64,000 nt of DNA from Cyclina sinensis (Eukaryota > Mollusca > Bivalvia > Venerida > Veneridae): positions 36,756,949 to 36,820,948 of the forward strand of contig JAAONU010000008.1 of assembly GCA_012932295.1 (NCBI GenBank), in the 5' to 3' direction. Positions within the stretch are counted from its first letter, which is position 1; the number at the start of each line of letters is the position of its first letter. Shown here piece by piece: positions 46,401-50,960 of the stretch. The position numbers and the translations under genes are program-made. The notes beneath the pieces are model-generated. The model saw only the letters and a program-made list of their open reading frames with translations, ran no database searches and was not told the origin of the DNA.

Positions 46401-49338
46401 CAGTGCCCAGGAACCATAACTCTCTTTTTCATAATTTTGGAATTATTTCCCTTTAAAAATCTTCATACTTAATTTTCATCTGGTGCATAACTCAAAAAGT
46501 ATTGGAGGTAACAACTTGAAACTTCATAGGTAAATGGATCTTATTGAGGAGAAGTGAAGTGCCCAAGAACCGTAACTCTGCTTTGCATAATTTGGAATTA
46601 TTGCCCTTTGAAATTTTACTCTCAATTTTTGTCTGGGGCATAACTCAAAAAGTATTGGAGGTATCAACTTGAAACTTCAAAAATACCAAGAATTTTAACC
46701 TTAAGAAAGAAAGAAAAAAAAACATAGTAGGGGGAATAAGTTTAAAGCTTACACAGAAAAACTCAGTATGTATGTTATCTTTCATACATTATAGTAAAAT
46801 AATCACAGATTCTGTATTTTCATACTGGGAATATGACTAAGATTATAGATAGTACTGCAACTAGTAAATAATGTTGAAAATATTGACAAATTAAAGTTAC
46901 ATTTTAAAAGTTCTTTTGAAAAAAAGTTAAAGAGTTTTTGAGCAAAGTTCCTGTAGTTTTAAATGCATTCTGTTAGCATTGAGCAGGGAAGGTTAAGTGG
47001 TTAAGTGTCTGTTTGGCATCTTTGTTGAATGTTGTGTGTATATTTCTTTTCAGACACAGTCCTAAAGATAGCAGAAATACGACCATTGAGTGTACAAGTT
47101 GTTCCAGTACCATTCCTGACTGGTATGCAGTTTGTTATTTTCTGAATCAAAACTTTTAATTGTTGTGGTCCAATGCACACCAGCCTATAGTCATAAAAAT
47201 ACAAATTCTGACAACTGCATCAGGGAATTGATTCTTTGGTTCAATGGTTAGAGCATTTTGGATAGGGGAGGACCTGAGTTAGAATCCCACTGTGGGTGGT
47301 CTTTTCCAAGATGCGTTTCTCCTTTATAAACTTTCATGTTCATAAGATAATGCAATGCCAAGATTATCATAAAACTATCTTTAATAACAAATGTCAAGAA
47401 CTCTTGCATCTCTGAATTTTTAGAATACAAAAAATAATGCTCAATTTATTTTTCTGTCAATGTATAGACTTGATTAAACTTTTGTTCATGGTACATCTAG
47501 TTCAAGTTATGCTTGAGAGAAAAGCTTTACATATTTTTATCATATCCAGCTCAAGATTTGTTATTCATTCTGGATAGACCCATTTCTAATTAAAGGAATT
47601 TGGTGATGGTCTCTGTTAGTCCAAAACTTTTGGTTAGAACATAAATCTGCCAGTGAATTGACTGAAAACTTGAAGGATGGCTAGATGACATTGAGGATAA
47701 GTGCAGAATAAAACAACCATAACTTACACATGGTTATCTGCAGGGTTATTGCTCTTTCTGAAACTTTTCTATTGAGATTTTTTGTGTAACCATTTGATAT
47801 GTTGACTTGAGACTTTAAGAAGGTGACACTGAAAAGAAATTATCTAAGGAAAAATGCAAAATAAAAGAACAATAACTCTTCAGTGGCAGTCTGTGAAGTT
47901 ATTGCTTCTCCAACTTTCCAATTTAAATTTTGTTGTTAGTATAACTCTGTTATCATTTAGTGTATTGACTTGAAGTAGATGTCATTTAGGAAAAGTCTAT
48001 GATAAAAAAAAACAGTAACTATGCAATGGTAATATGTAGAGTGACAGACAAGCTTGGTCTGCATTTGTTGAAAAGGTAAAAATTGATGACCTAAACAGGC
48101 TAGATTTTAATTTAACACTTGTGACCTGTGCTACATCGATCAACTCTGAGAATCTCAACAGAAAATGTGTCTTACATAAAGTAACAGCTTTGATTAAGTA
48201 TAGCTTTTTTGCATAATACTGTTGGTCATAGACATTCCCTTGAATATATGCTACCAATAAACCTTGCAGGAAGAAAGAAGAAAATTTAGCTGCTAGAGGC
48301 TTGAACAGGTCTGATAGAGGCTTACTTTTAAGGCATTAAGTGGTGGTAAACCTATTTCGAGTGTATCACGTTTCAGAACAGGAATTCTACTATCCAGGGT
48401 AATTTTTGTATCCATTTGGTTTTACCATTTCAACATGAACAACAACAAAAAGGGGGTAGTATTTGTATTAATAGAAGGACTGTCCTGAAAAAGATACACC
48501 AGAAGTAGAGCTGCAACCAAGTAATGCTATGAGTCACTTGTTGCCAAAATTTGTTTGTTGAATTCTAAACCTTTGCTTTTCATTTTTCTCAGTTATTTTA
48601 AATGTTACGAAATTACTTTTTTCAGTTTATTTGCTGTTATTTTTTACAATGTAGTTCATATTTTATTGAAAAGCAGGTTTCGATTTATAGGATCTGGCTT
48701 TTGCCCTCTACAGTTTTCTGCTGAATTATATTTGTATATAAGTATACGATATTATAGAAGAAAATGTAAATATAATAAAAAGAACGAGTGCAGATAATGT
48801 AAAAGAACAGAATGGAAGTGTTACAAAATCTGAAAACCAGTCAATTGTATGGTGTAACACAACAAACCAAACAAAACAAAATGAACCATGGGCTACCTAT
48901 TAGTAAGTTATTTAAAAAAAAAATTATAATCTCTGTGTAACATAAACTCTGTGTAACTTAAGAGGCAGAGATATTATTTGAAAAAAAAGGAAGAAAGGGA
49001 ACGATCATTCATTATTATCCTACATTATTTTTGATCATCAAATAATATTTACTGTTTAGTATGTAATCAGATAAGAGACTCCAGTGTGTTTATTGTCAAT
49101 ATATGCAAAAAAACACTGGGAACACTGAAAAGGGTTTTTAGAAGCTTTATATACATACTGTTTCTGTTTCAGGGCCAATGCTTGTCCAAGCTGTGATACA
49201 AAGTTTCCAACTTGCATTGTGACGGGAAGGCCTCTAATGGAGTATCAGTTCTGGATGTGTAGTGCATGCAAACATCGGGCCTACGAGTCTGAAATTGCCC
49301 AGCGGCAAACATGCCCACTTTGTCACACTCCAGTTTAA
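7298..49338 (+). CDS. WDR35: WD repeat-containing protein 35 / intraflagellar transport protein 121 (30 coding exons)
   Basis: IFT-A subunit acting in cilia: retrograde intraflagellar transport and import of ciliary membrane proteins. Exons: 7298-7321, 18677-18794, 20830-20904, 22809-22901, 25805-25986, 26722-26802, 27459-27624, 28100-28245, 28728-28853, 30431-30523, 31168-31315, 32138-32279, 32965-33037, 33562-33615, 34828-34937, 35682-35823, 36008-36076, 37441-37569, 38531-38737, 39212-39297, 39481-39624, 40841-40973, 41250-41312, 42367-42579, 42903-43046, 44256-44388, 44906-44992, 45360-45489, 47054-47122, 49173-49338. All introns are GT-AG and phases agree, giving 1,181 codons, essentially the length of vertebrate WDR35. 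Residues 1 to ~650 are WD40 propellers; ~660-1100 the TPR-like solenoid (exons 19-28); ~1105-1181 a zinc-binding tail. Landmarks: [72 protein letters not shown]. Exon 1 was found by its MFVYLSKK reading followed by a GT donor; the 11.4 kb intron 1 contains a Gypsy element. Confidence 0.97.
7438..7689 (-). repeat. Gypsy 3' LTR (252 bp)
   Basis: Same length and ends as the 5' LTR with one mismatch. Next to the target duplication ACTTG at 7433-7437. Confidence 0.96.
7690..7704 (-). promoter_or_regulatory. Gypsy polypurine tract
   Basis: Minus strand GAGTTGAGAGGGGA lies immediately before the 3' LTR, the position needed for plus-strand priming. Confidence 0.8.
7705..8395 (-). other. Gypsy 3' untranslated region
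   Basis: About 690 bp between the pol stop and the polypurine tract without supported coding sequence. Confidence 0.6.
8396..8803 (-). pseudogene. Gypsy integrase C-terminal tail, separated from pol
   Basis: The minus-strand frame includes a basic stretch, [19 protein letters not shown] and [19 protein letters not shown], then a low-complexity Thr/Ser/Pro tail ending FVC and stop. This is the GPY/F-like module found after the integrase core in this retrotransposon group. It is cut off from the rest of pol by the insertion at 8804-10169. Confidence 0.85.
8804..10169. mobile_element. Inverted-repeat transposon (1,366 bp) inside Gypsy pol
   Basis: Begins CATACCTGCCATA and ends with its exact inverse TATGGCAGGTATG. 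Flanked by the 7 bp direct repeat CTTTTCA at 8797-8803 and 10170-10176. Both ends carry several TCCCGG/CCCGGAAA motifs (8830-8895 and 10092-10145). No transposase frame is seen, so it is non-autonomous. The superfamily was not determined. A smaller element sits inside at 9391-9604. Confidence 0.85.
9391..9604. mobile_element. MITE nested in the inverted-repeat transposon
   Basis: 214 bp element starting CAGGGGCGTAGCCAG and ending in the imperfect inverse CTGGTAGCTACGCGCCTG, flanked by the direct repeat ACCTA (9386-9390 and 9605-9609). The CAGGGGCGTAGC end is a pattern common to animal MITEs. It has no coding sequence. Confidence 0.75.
10177..10267 (-). pseudogene. Gypsy pol remnant between two insertions
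   Basis: Only ~90 bp of element sequence (reading [19 protein letters not shown] on the minus strand) separates the two inserted elements. It fits between the integrase core and the C-terminal tail. The duplicated target of the neighbouring insertion is at 10170-10176. Confidence 0.7.
10920..11700 (+). mobile_element. LINE 3' fragment within the iterated-terminus element
   Basis: A frame running (with one TGA near 10965) to the stop at 11446-11448 contains [38 protein letters not shown] and the CCHC-like [20 protein letters not shown], typical of the C-terminus of many LINE proteins. It is followed by a 3' sequence ending in (TTG)n at 11680-11700, as LINE tails often do. 5'-truncated and inactive. 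Confidence 0.85.
11209..11448 (+). pseudogene. LINE ORF2 C-terminal segment with CCHC-like motif
   Basis: Open end of the fragment above: Cys-x2-Cys ... His ... Cys pattern in [19 protein letters not shown], then a basic helical tail. The Met is internal to the original protein. Confidence 0.8.
12489..16061 (-). CDS. Gypsy Gag-Pol polyprotein, truncated at its C-terminus (1,190 codons)
   Basis: One frame carries a Gag-like capsid region (residues ~1-190), a Cys/His segment ending in a CCHC knuckle ([14 protein letters not shown], ~235-250), an aspartic protease ([13 protein letters not shown], ~310), reverse transcriptase ([13 protein letters not shown]; the catalytic box reads ISDD where many relatives have YxDD), RNase H ([13 protein letters not shown]), and integrase with the HHCC zinc region (HEGHQG ... 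CKRCIPC) and D-D-E core ([21 protein letters not shown]). It ends early because the frame runs into the terminal repeat of an inserted element at about 12544, which supplies the last ~18 codons and the stop. Gag and Pol share one frame. The remaining integrase tail lies beyond the insertions. Confidence 0.95.
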   Translation of the reverse strand: MAQGLPVFPSFSVSEAAVDTRWEKWCSRLDNLLIGLDIKNTKRQRALLLHYAGEEVNNIFDTLQNTGDDYTTAVEKLTEYFSPKKCIEYEVYKFRQAKQNSNESMDSFYTRLRKLSENCEFSDRNREIKTQIIQGCKSTRLRRKALKADMSLDSLIQEARALELSDKQASEIENPTKQESYALKSTRKTNSKKTTKTRQQRQTVDTPKRKQIQCRYCGYDFPHKTGTRCPAAGKTCTYCNKKNHFERVCRSKKMNKAVHNLNSDDSSQSENETDNIQAETNYSFILSCENINSVQSRRPKIQVHINGHPLKVLIDTGSSINVIDKQTYNKLKSKIKLSKTDTKVYAYGATSVKILGKFQATIETENKIVTAPIFIAKGQSGNLLSYSTSVDLQVIPEINTLNTSKVNELCDKYKTVFTGIGKMKDTKVDLHIDSNVQPVTQPHRRIPFHLRQQVEDELARLERLDIIEKVEGPTDWVSPIVIAPKPKSKTNEIRICVDMRQPNQAIKRTRHIIPTIDDMIVDLNGARIFSKLDLNQGYHQLELSEKSRNITTFTTHVGLRRYKRLSFGINSAAEIFQNALRTALEGLEGVRNISDDVIVFAETQEEHDKRLEAVLQRLQQKNLTLNKQKCEFNKRKLEFFGYVFGESGMSADPKKVETIKNTQAPKNVSEVRSFLAMTNYVSRFIPNYSTITEPLRRLTKKNVKWSWESEQEASFQKLKTVLSSDTVMTYFDPQKETEVIVDASPVGVAAVMLQNGKVVCYASKSLTEVETRYSQTEKENLAIVWAIEHWHIYLFGHKFTLISDAKALEHIYNNPRSKPPARLERWRMRLLTYDFKVIYKPGESNMSDYLSRHPQLGKCNVMSTIAEEYVSFLANHDIPKAMTMQEIIQATAKDTDLQNVINNVRSGKWNYLNINNSLDTFSRCKNDLTVVTLDDGEILLHKTKIVIPKSLQLKVIEIAHEGHQGIVRTKQLLREKVYFPGIDKMIEETCKRCIPCLAATNRQKQEPLNMSKMPEYAFQEVSMDFCGPFPDGKYLLVLIDEYSRFPFVEVISSICGRTVIPILDKIFSEVGIPKTLKSDNASPMNSHEFKQFADYLGFKHRKITPLWPQANAECERFMRSIGKAIRAAHTQDTSWKQVMYSYLRNYRATPHASTGHTPAGLFYGRTINIKENVTIRHNNDSPLTIRHRFI
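16224..16240 (-). promoter_or_regulatory. Gypsy primer-binding site
   Basis: Directly inside the 5' LTR, one base in, the minus strand reads TGGCGACGAG. The TGG start matches the complement of a tRNA CCA end, as expected for a tRNA-primed element. The tRNA was not identified. Confidence 0.65.
16242..16493 (-). repeat. Gypsy 5' LTR (252 bp)
   Basis: On the minus strand begins TGTAGTGTCTATAAC and ends CAGTACA. It differs from the other LTR at one base (TTATAA[A/T]AAGG). A TATA-like TTATAATGC/TTATAAT region and an AATAAA are visible in sense orientation. Confidence 0.96.
16499..18676 (+). other. Rest of WDR35 intron 1
   Basis: AT-rich, no coding exon found. It has two copies of GGCTACGGTTAC at about 16852 and 16919 flanking an imperfect hairpin, and a CTCF-like core on the minus strand at 17757-17774. 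Confidence 0.5.
18677..18794 (+). CDS. WDR35: WDR35 exon 2 (residues 9-48)
   Basis: Acceptor TTTAAG|ATTGCT, donor ACAG|GTGAGC. Encodes first-propeller sequence with [17 protein letters not shown] and [17 protein letters not shown], near-identical to the family. Confidence 0.96.
19244..19411. mobile_element. Foldback/MITE in intron 2
   Basis: Two arms of about 65 bp are inverted copies; the inner 19 bp (CTTAAAACAACTTTTACCT and its inverse) match perfectly and the outer part (CCATGCATGC) matches with scattered changes. The ~35 bp loop has no coding content. Confidence 0.7.
19462..19945 (+). mobile_element. Helentron-like non-autonomous element (pearl type), intron 2
   Basis: The 5' sequence ATGCCCCCAC is matched by its exact inverse GTGGGGGCAT at 19911-19920. 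This is followed by a hairpin (TGTCC-TAT-GGACA) and CTAG at 19942-19945 before TT. Between them are two ~160 bp repeats containing 'gtaactccaaaggtataactg'. Known Helentrons/HINEs have such asymmetric repeats, a 3' hairpin and a CTAG-type end. Confidence 0.7.
20830..20904 (+). CDS. WDR35: WDR35 exon 3 (residues 48-73)
   Basis: Phase 1 at both ends; encodes [19 protein letters not shown], a family signature ending in the GH of a WD repeat. Confidence 0.96.
21353..21432 (+). mobile_element. tRNA-derived SINE head, intron 3
   Basis: An A-box (GGCTCAGTGGTGTAG) and B-box (GGTTCGAATCC) at tRNA spacing, followed by a T-rich stretch. The acceptor ends do not pair, so it is not a tRNA gene. Confidence 0.6.
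21616..21720 (+). CDS. Candidate alternative WD-blade exon in WDR35 intron 3
   Basis: A 105-nt segment bounded by a good acceptor (TTTCTATCTTTATAG|G) and a GTATGG donor. In the phase left by exon 3 it is open for 35 residues: [14 protein letters not shown], then [18 protein letters not shown]. It has the pattern of one WD blade (x-C-x-A-W ... SD-x-x-G-x-I-x-VW) and aligns with exon 4 (G-AVQVVTW ... [13 protein letters not shown]). Both its ends are phase 1, as in exon 4, so it could replace exon 4 or be inserted without shifting frame. The blade also resembles part of WDHD1/And-1 as recalled. No transcript evidence is available here. Confidence 0.5.
22380..22672. mobile_element. MITE with poly-C/poly-T interior, intron 3
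   Basis: The ends TGTGTCGCCCTT and AAGGGCGACACA are exact inverses. The interior holds homopolymer C and T runs and a duplicated phrase 'aaattttaatacayaggtacttgactccc' at 22400 and 22570. Homopolymer lengths may be assembly-uncertain. Confidence 0.65.
22809..22901 (+). CDS. WDR35: WDR35 exon 4 (residues 73-104)
   Basis: Phase 1-1 exon after TTTATCAG; encodes the WD blade ending [15 protein letters not shown], conserved in WDR35. Confidence 0.96.
22975..23290 (+). repeat. Two-unit ~130 bp tandem repeat, intron 4
   Basis: The phrase from GTTTCCGCTCAATAA through CCAAACTTGGTGTGTGGGT appears at 23081-23140 and again at 23211-23270. It resembles the core units of pearl-type elements; the ends are missing. 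Confidence 0.65.
24215..24425 (+). mobile_element. SINE-like repeat, family shared with 47160-47410 (intron 4)
   Basis: Aligns by eye with 47160-47410: 'gtccagtgcacac', 'gacaactgcgtcagggaatcgattct', an A-box-like GGATCAGTGGTCTTGAG, 'aggacctgagctcgaatctca' and 'tgggtggtctytttt'. tRNA-derived by box pattern. Confidence 0.6.
25805..25986 (+). CDS. WDR35: WDR35 exon 5 (residues 104-164)
   Basis: Encodes [15 protein letters not shown] and [20 protein letters not shown], first propeller. Donor GAG|GTATGC. Confidence 0.97.
26198..26508 (+). mobile_element. Helentron-like non-autonomous element, intron 5
   Basis: 5' ATGCCCCCC is matched by the near-inverse GGGGAGCAT at 26477-26485, followed by a hairpin TGTTT-CAC-AAACA and CTTG at 26505-26508 before TT. 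Same plan as 19462-19945 with a CTTG end in place of CTAG. It contains one unit with 'ctgtctgtctgtatgtcc'. Confidence 0.6.
26722..26802 (+). CDS. WDR35: WDR35 exon 6 (residues 165-191)
   Basis: 27 codons, phase 0-0: [20 protein letters not shown], a WD blade. Confidence 0.96.
27459..27624 (+). CDS. WDR35: WDR35 exon 7 (residues 192-247)
   Basis: After ACTTATAG; includes [20 protein letters not shown], a conserved Cys-rich loop in the first propeller. Confidence 0.96.
28100..28245 (+). CDS. WDR35: WDR35 exon 8 (residues 247-295)
   Basis: Encodes [20 protein letters not shown] and [14 protein letters not shown]. The phase-1 start joins the final A of exon 7. Confidence 0.96.
28728..28853 (+). 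CDS. WDR35: WDR35 exon 9 (residues 296-337)
   Basis: 42 codons: [11 protein letters not shown] to [15 protein letters not shown], the end of the first propeller region. Confidence 0.96.
29572..30377 (+). mobile_element. Helentron-like element with four ~156 bp core repeats, intron 9
   Basis: 5' TATGTCTCCCCCA is matched by GGGGGGAGACATA near 30334-30346, then a hairpin (TTTTTG-TTCAAT-CAAAAA) and CTAG at 30374-30377. The core has a (GTCC)n run at 29617-29668 and four units starting at 29671, 29827, 29985 and 30141. ORFs across the units are only a by-product of the tandem structure. The 3' end is 53 bp before exon 10. Confidence 0.75.
30431..30523 (+). CDS. WDR35: WDR35 exon 10 (residues 338-368)
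   Basis: 31 codons beginning [17 protein letters not shown], ending FWDTKNGE; second propeller. Confidence 0.96.
31168..31315 (+). CDS. WDR35: WDR35 exon 11 (residues 369-418)
   Basis: [19 protein letters not shown] through [15 protein letters not shown] decayed partial copy of its middle lies in the following intron. Confidence 0.96.
31363..31407 (+). repeat. Partial copy of exon 11 within intron 11
   Basis: 'gatgttgcttggcaaccgacgctgatgaactta' matches the exon 11 stretch at about 31222-31251 with few changes. No flanking splice sites are kept, so it is a decayed duplicate. Confidence 0.55.
32138..32279 (+). CDS. WDR35: WDR35 exon 12 (residues 418-465)
   Basis: Encodes [19 protein letters not shown]; phase-2 donor AAG|GTATGT. 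Confidence 0.95.
32536..32700 (+). mobile_element. Degenerate SINE-like copy, intron 12
   Basis: Shares 'tggtgcagtgtgcacc' and 'gatgcattgcatctttttgttac' with the family at 24215-24425. Much diverged, boundaries approximate. Confidence 0.4.
32965..33037 (+). CDS. WDR35: WDR35 exon 13 (residues 465-489)
   Basis: Encodes [20 protein letters not shown] and onward; matches the family's HVDD segment. Confidence 0.93.
33124..33141 (+). repeat. (GAT)n microsatellite, intron 13
   Basis: Six GAT units. Confidence 0.85.
33562..33615 (+). CDS. WDR35: WDR35 exon 14 (residues 490-507)
   Basis: 18 codons, phase 0-0: [18 protein letters not shown]. Confidence 0.95.
34828..34937 (+). CDS. WDR35: WDR35 exon 15 (residues 508-544)
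   Basis: [20 protein letters not shown] to [10 protein letters not shown]; second propeller. Confidence 0.96.
35396..35660 (+). repeat. Two ~130 bp tandem units with decoy splice acceptors, intron 15
   Basis: The unit starting ATGTCAATTTGGAATTTACAGGG at 35396 repeats at 35526. Each carries two TTACAG|GG acceptor-like sites (ending 35416, 35457, 35546, 35592) just upstream of the real exon 16 acceptor at 35681. Confidence 0.75.
35682..35823 (+). CDS. WDR35: WDR35 exon 16 (residues 544-591)
   Basis: [18 protein letters not shown] and [11 protein letters not shown]; the true acceptor at 35681 follows four decoy TTACAG sites. Confidence 0.96.
36008..36076 (+). CDS. WDR35: WDR35 exon 17 (residues 592-614)
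   Basis: 23 codons: [20 protein letters not shown] then DPE. The donor GTGAGT is followed seven bases later by a transposon end. Confidence 0.97.
36090..37112. mobile_element. Non-autonomous hAT-like element, intron 17
   Basis: Ends CAGGCTTGGGG / CCCCAAGCCTG are perfect 11 bp inverses, extending imperfectly into AATCA. It is flanked by 8 bp repeats TGCAGTGT and TGCAGTGC (one mismatch), the duplication size of hAT transposons. Both subterminal regions are full of GATTAC/ATTACA motifs. No transposase frame. The left end is 13 nt past exon 17, so its duplicated target overlaps base +6 of the donor. Confidence 0.85.
37441..37569 (+). CDS. WDR35: WDR35 exon 18 (residues 615-657)
   Basis: [18 protein letters not shown] and [16 protein letters not shown]; link between propeller and solenoid. 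Confidence 0.97.
37658..37932 (+). mobile_element. tRNA-derived SINE, intron 18
   Basis: A-box GTGGCTGAGTGGTTTGTGC and B-box GGGTTTAATTCCGGG at tRNA-like spacing, followed by a ~190 bp body that ends in an A-rich/'cctttacctttat' tail. Confidence 0.65.
38531..38737 (+). CDS. WDR35: WDR35 exon 19 (residues 658-726)
   Basis: Start of the alpha-solenoid: [51 protein letters not shown]. Confidence 0.98.
39212..39297 (+). CDS. WDR35: WDR35 exon 20 (residues 727-755)
   Basis: [20 protein letters not shown]; donor CGAAG|GTTTGT in phase 2. Confidence 0.96.
39481..39624 (+). CDS. WDR35: WDR35 exon 21 (residues 755-803)
   Basis: [20 protein letters not shown] and [11 protein letters not shown]; solenoid. 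Confidence 0.97.
40841..40973 (+). CDS. WDR35: WDR35 exon 22 (residues 803-847)
   Basis: [20 protein letters not shown] and [10 protein letters not shown]; highly conserved. Confidence 0.98.
41250..41312 (+). CDS. WDR35: WDR35 exon 23 (residues 848-868)
   Basis: 21 codons: [20 protein letters not shown] then K. Confidence 0.96.
41385..41551 (+). mobile_element. Short Helentron-like element, intron 23
   Basis: 5' ATACCCCCAC is inverted perfectly at 41518-41527 (GTGGGGGTAT). Immediately after comes a hairpin TATCAC-ATTCA-GTGATA and CTAG at 41548-41551 before TT. Only 167 bp: the plan of the larger elements without the tandem core. Confidence 0.7.
41613..41708. repeat. Double-stem foldback, intron 23
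   Basis: Outer arms CAGACGCTTGGAT (41613-41625) and inverse (41696-41708); inner arms ATCTTGTACC (41655-41664) and inverse (41688-41697). A chance ORF spans it. Confidence 0.65.
42367..42579 (+). CDS. WDR35: WDR35 exon 24 (residues 869-939)
   Basis: [39 protein letters not shown]-like helical repeats. Confidence 0.98.
42903..43046 (+). CDS. WDR35: WDR35 exon 25 (residues 940-987)
   Basis: [19 protein letters not shown]; donor chosen as GCCATG|GTAACT, the phase-0 site that makes exon 26 continue the family pattern. Confidence 0.93.
44256..44388 (+). CDS. WDR35: WDR35 exon 26 (residues 988-1032)
   Basis: [12 protein letters not shown] and [20 protein letters not shown]. Confidence 0.97.
44906..44992 (+). 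CDS. WDR35: WDR35 exon 27 (residues 1032-1061)
   Basis: [19 protein letters not shown] then PVDIFSLL; donor G|GTTTGT. Confidence 0.95.
45360..45489 (+). CDS. WDR35: WDR35 exon 28 (residues 1061-1104)
   Basis: [19 protein letters not shown] and [11 protein letters not shown]; end of the solenoid. Its 3' end and donor are repeated in tandem in the following intron. Confidence 0.97.
45490..45770 (+). repeat. 38 bp tandem repeat duplicating the exon 28 splice donor
   Basis: Starting at the real donor (45490), the phrase AATATTCACCAA|GTAAGT followed by TATCTGCCAAATATATTAG recurs. GTAAGT or GTCAGT occurs at 45555, 45593, 45631, 45669, 45707 and 45745, exactly 38 bp apart. Two copies have GTCAGT. 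Confidence 0.9.
45990..46690 (+). repeat. Pearl-type tandem core (~140-155 bp units), intron 28
   Basis: Opens with the hairpin TATGCCTCCAAAGGGAGGCATA and a TCCATC-rich run, then about four to five units with 'gcataactcaaaaagtattggaggtatcaacttgaaacttc'. No clear 3' end with hairpin and CTAG; probably truncated. Confidence 0.7.
47054..47122 (+). CDS. WDR35: WDR35 exon 29 (residues 1104-1127)
   Basis: [20 protein letters not shown] then PD; opens the zinc-binding tail with a CxxC. Human WDR35 as recalled diverges here, so the CxxC here may be family-wide but lineage-variable. Confidence 0.92.
47160..47410 (+). mobile_element. SINE-like repeat, intron 29
   Basis: Second member of the family described at 24215-24425. 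Includes TTGGTTCAATGGTTAGAGC (A-box-like) and GACCTGAGTTAGAATCCC (B-box-like). It starts about 40 bp after exon 29. Confidence 0.6.
47620..48030 (+). repeat. Degenerate pearl-type tandem core, intron 29
   Basis: About three diverged ~150 bp units sharing 'aaaaatgcaaaataaaagaacaataactctt', 'gttattgcttctccaactttc' and 'tgttgacttgag'. No ends recognised. Confidence 0.5.
49173..49338 (+). CDS. WDR35: WDR35 exon 30 with stop (residues 1127-1181)
   Basis: [28 protein letters not shown] and TCPLCHTPV then TAA at 49336. Three further CxxC pairs support a zinc-ribbon-like C-terminus. Confidence 0.98.
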
Positions 49339-50095
49339 GAAAATTCCATCAGCTGCACAGACAAAATTGATTTCATTTGTCAAAACCAGTTTTAAGACTG
49401 TTCTATTCTAACTTGCTGATTTTTTTTCTTGAAATGAAAGCTTTGATTGAATCTCTTGATAGTGACTACACCTTCTCTTCACAATGTTGACTGCAAACAA
49501 TGTTTTGACTTCTGTACTGAAACACCTACTGTTTATTGTGATACAAGTTTTTCCTTTTTGTTTTATGTGTCTTTATTCATGAAAAGTTTATGCTCCGCCT
49601 CCAAGGCCTTTGTAGAGAAGTGTACTGGACTGTATCACAGAGACAACTTTAAATTATACAGGCATGAAAAAAGAAACATGTGCTGAAGAATACTGTCAAA
49701 AAGTGATCTAGAAAATCAAAATAGGAGGGAAAAAAAACAATCTTGGGTCCTTTATTATATTTTGCCTAGTGAGAAAGAACTGAAAAAAACAGCAACAAAA
49801 AACAGCAATTGTATGAAACAGCAATTGTATTGAACAGCAATTGTATTGAACAGCAATTGTATGTCACCCAATTAAAGAATTGTACATGATCCTGCCTGTG
49901 TATGAATAAAATGAATTTAATGACTAGTGTATCCATTATTTCAAAATTAGTATGTTACAGTTTATTGTTTTGTATCAACATTTATGTGGTATATGTTGTA
50001 CTCACAATAATGTGGACTAAGAGGAACGTTACAAAAGTTTTAAGGTTTTCGAGATTTTCTTACATCAACCTGGTTCTTGTTGAGGATTTAATAAA
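49339..50095 (+). other. WDR35: WDR35 3' UTR
   Basis: AT-rich sequence after the stop codon. AATAAA signals occur at 49905-49910 and 50090-50095, and either could direct polyadenylation. A short repeat around CAGCAATTGTAT occurs four times at 49800-49862. ORFs within it are not supported. Confidence 0.6.
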
Positions 50096-50600
50096 GAAAT
50101 ACAGTGTAATACGAATATAACAGTCAGATTTGGCAAAATTAGCCTTGTTCACTCGCTAATTCAAAGAGTTTTCATCAGATCTTCCCCAAACCTCCACATA
50201 ATGTTTGTGGGCATAATATCTCTATGAAGAAATCTAAAATCTTTTTAAAAAGCCATTGTCTACAGTATGTCACACTGGTTCTGACTTTAGCACTGATAGC
50301 TAGGCTAGACATGAACTTGTGCATTAATGGTGCTTCAGTAATTCAACAGCAAACAGTGTGATACAAAATCTGTTTGGCACCAGTGAAACCTCAGATTTAT
50401 AACTTTGTTTAAATTCTTAATAACAGGAATACATGAAGTTTGTGTCTACATTCTGCAGATTATTCAACTTAAAGTGAAAAAGGTCAAAGTGTTTTATGTA
50501 ATTCTGTCATATTTATCACTTTTTTTTACTTAAATTATAGAATATAATTATTTATTCTGCACAAATAACATTGTTGGTGTTGATGTTATTTTATTAAGCT
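50096..50600. other. No gene recognised
   Basis: AT-rich sequence after the WDR35 polyadenylation signals. Confidence 0.45.
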
Positions 50601-50960
50601 TGTTTTGCTTTTATTCATCTGTCTGTCCATTATTCTATCTGTCTGTCCTTCTGTTTGTATGTTTGAAAATTTATGTCACACGCTCAGCCAACACTTTTCC
50701 ACTTAGGGTCATGGAACTTCACAAGGATACAGATCAGATTATTATTCAAATTATGCCCCGAGGGCCATGAATGGCCCCTACTCAGGGTCACTTGATTTGA
50801 AGAGGACACACACAGGAAAGATTTTAAAAATCTTTCTGAAACCGGATGCCGTAGAGCTTAGATATTTTGTATATTGCATTGACTGGTAGACCTCTACAAA
50901 GTTTGCTCGGATTTTATCTCTGGGGTCAAAATTTCCCCATTCCGGGAATGTGCTGTGTTT
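50601..50960 (+). repeat. Pearl-type repeat fragment
   Basis: CTGTCTGTCC-rich run, then 'tcatggaacttcacaaggatacagatcag', 'gccccgagggccatgaatggcccc' and 'ggggtcaaaatttcccc', phrases typical of these tandem-core elements. Ends not found. Confidence 0.5.
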
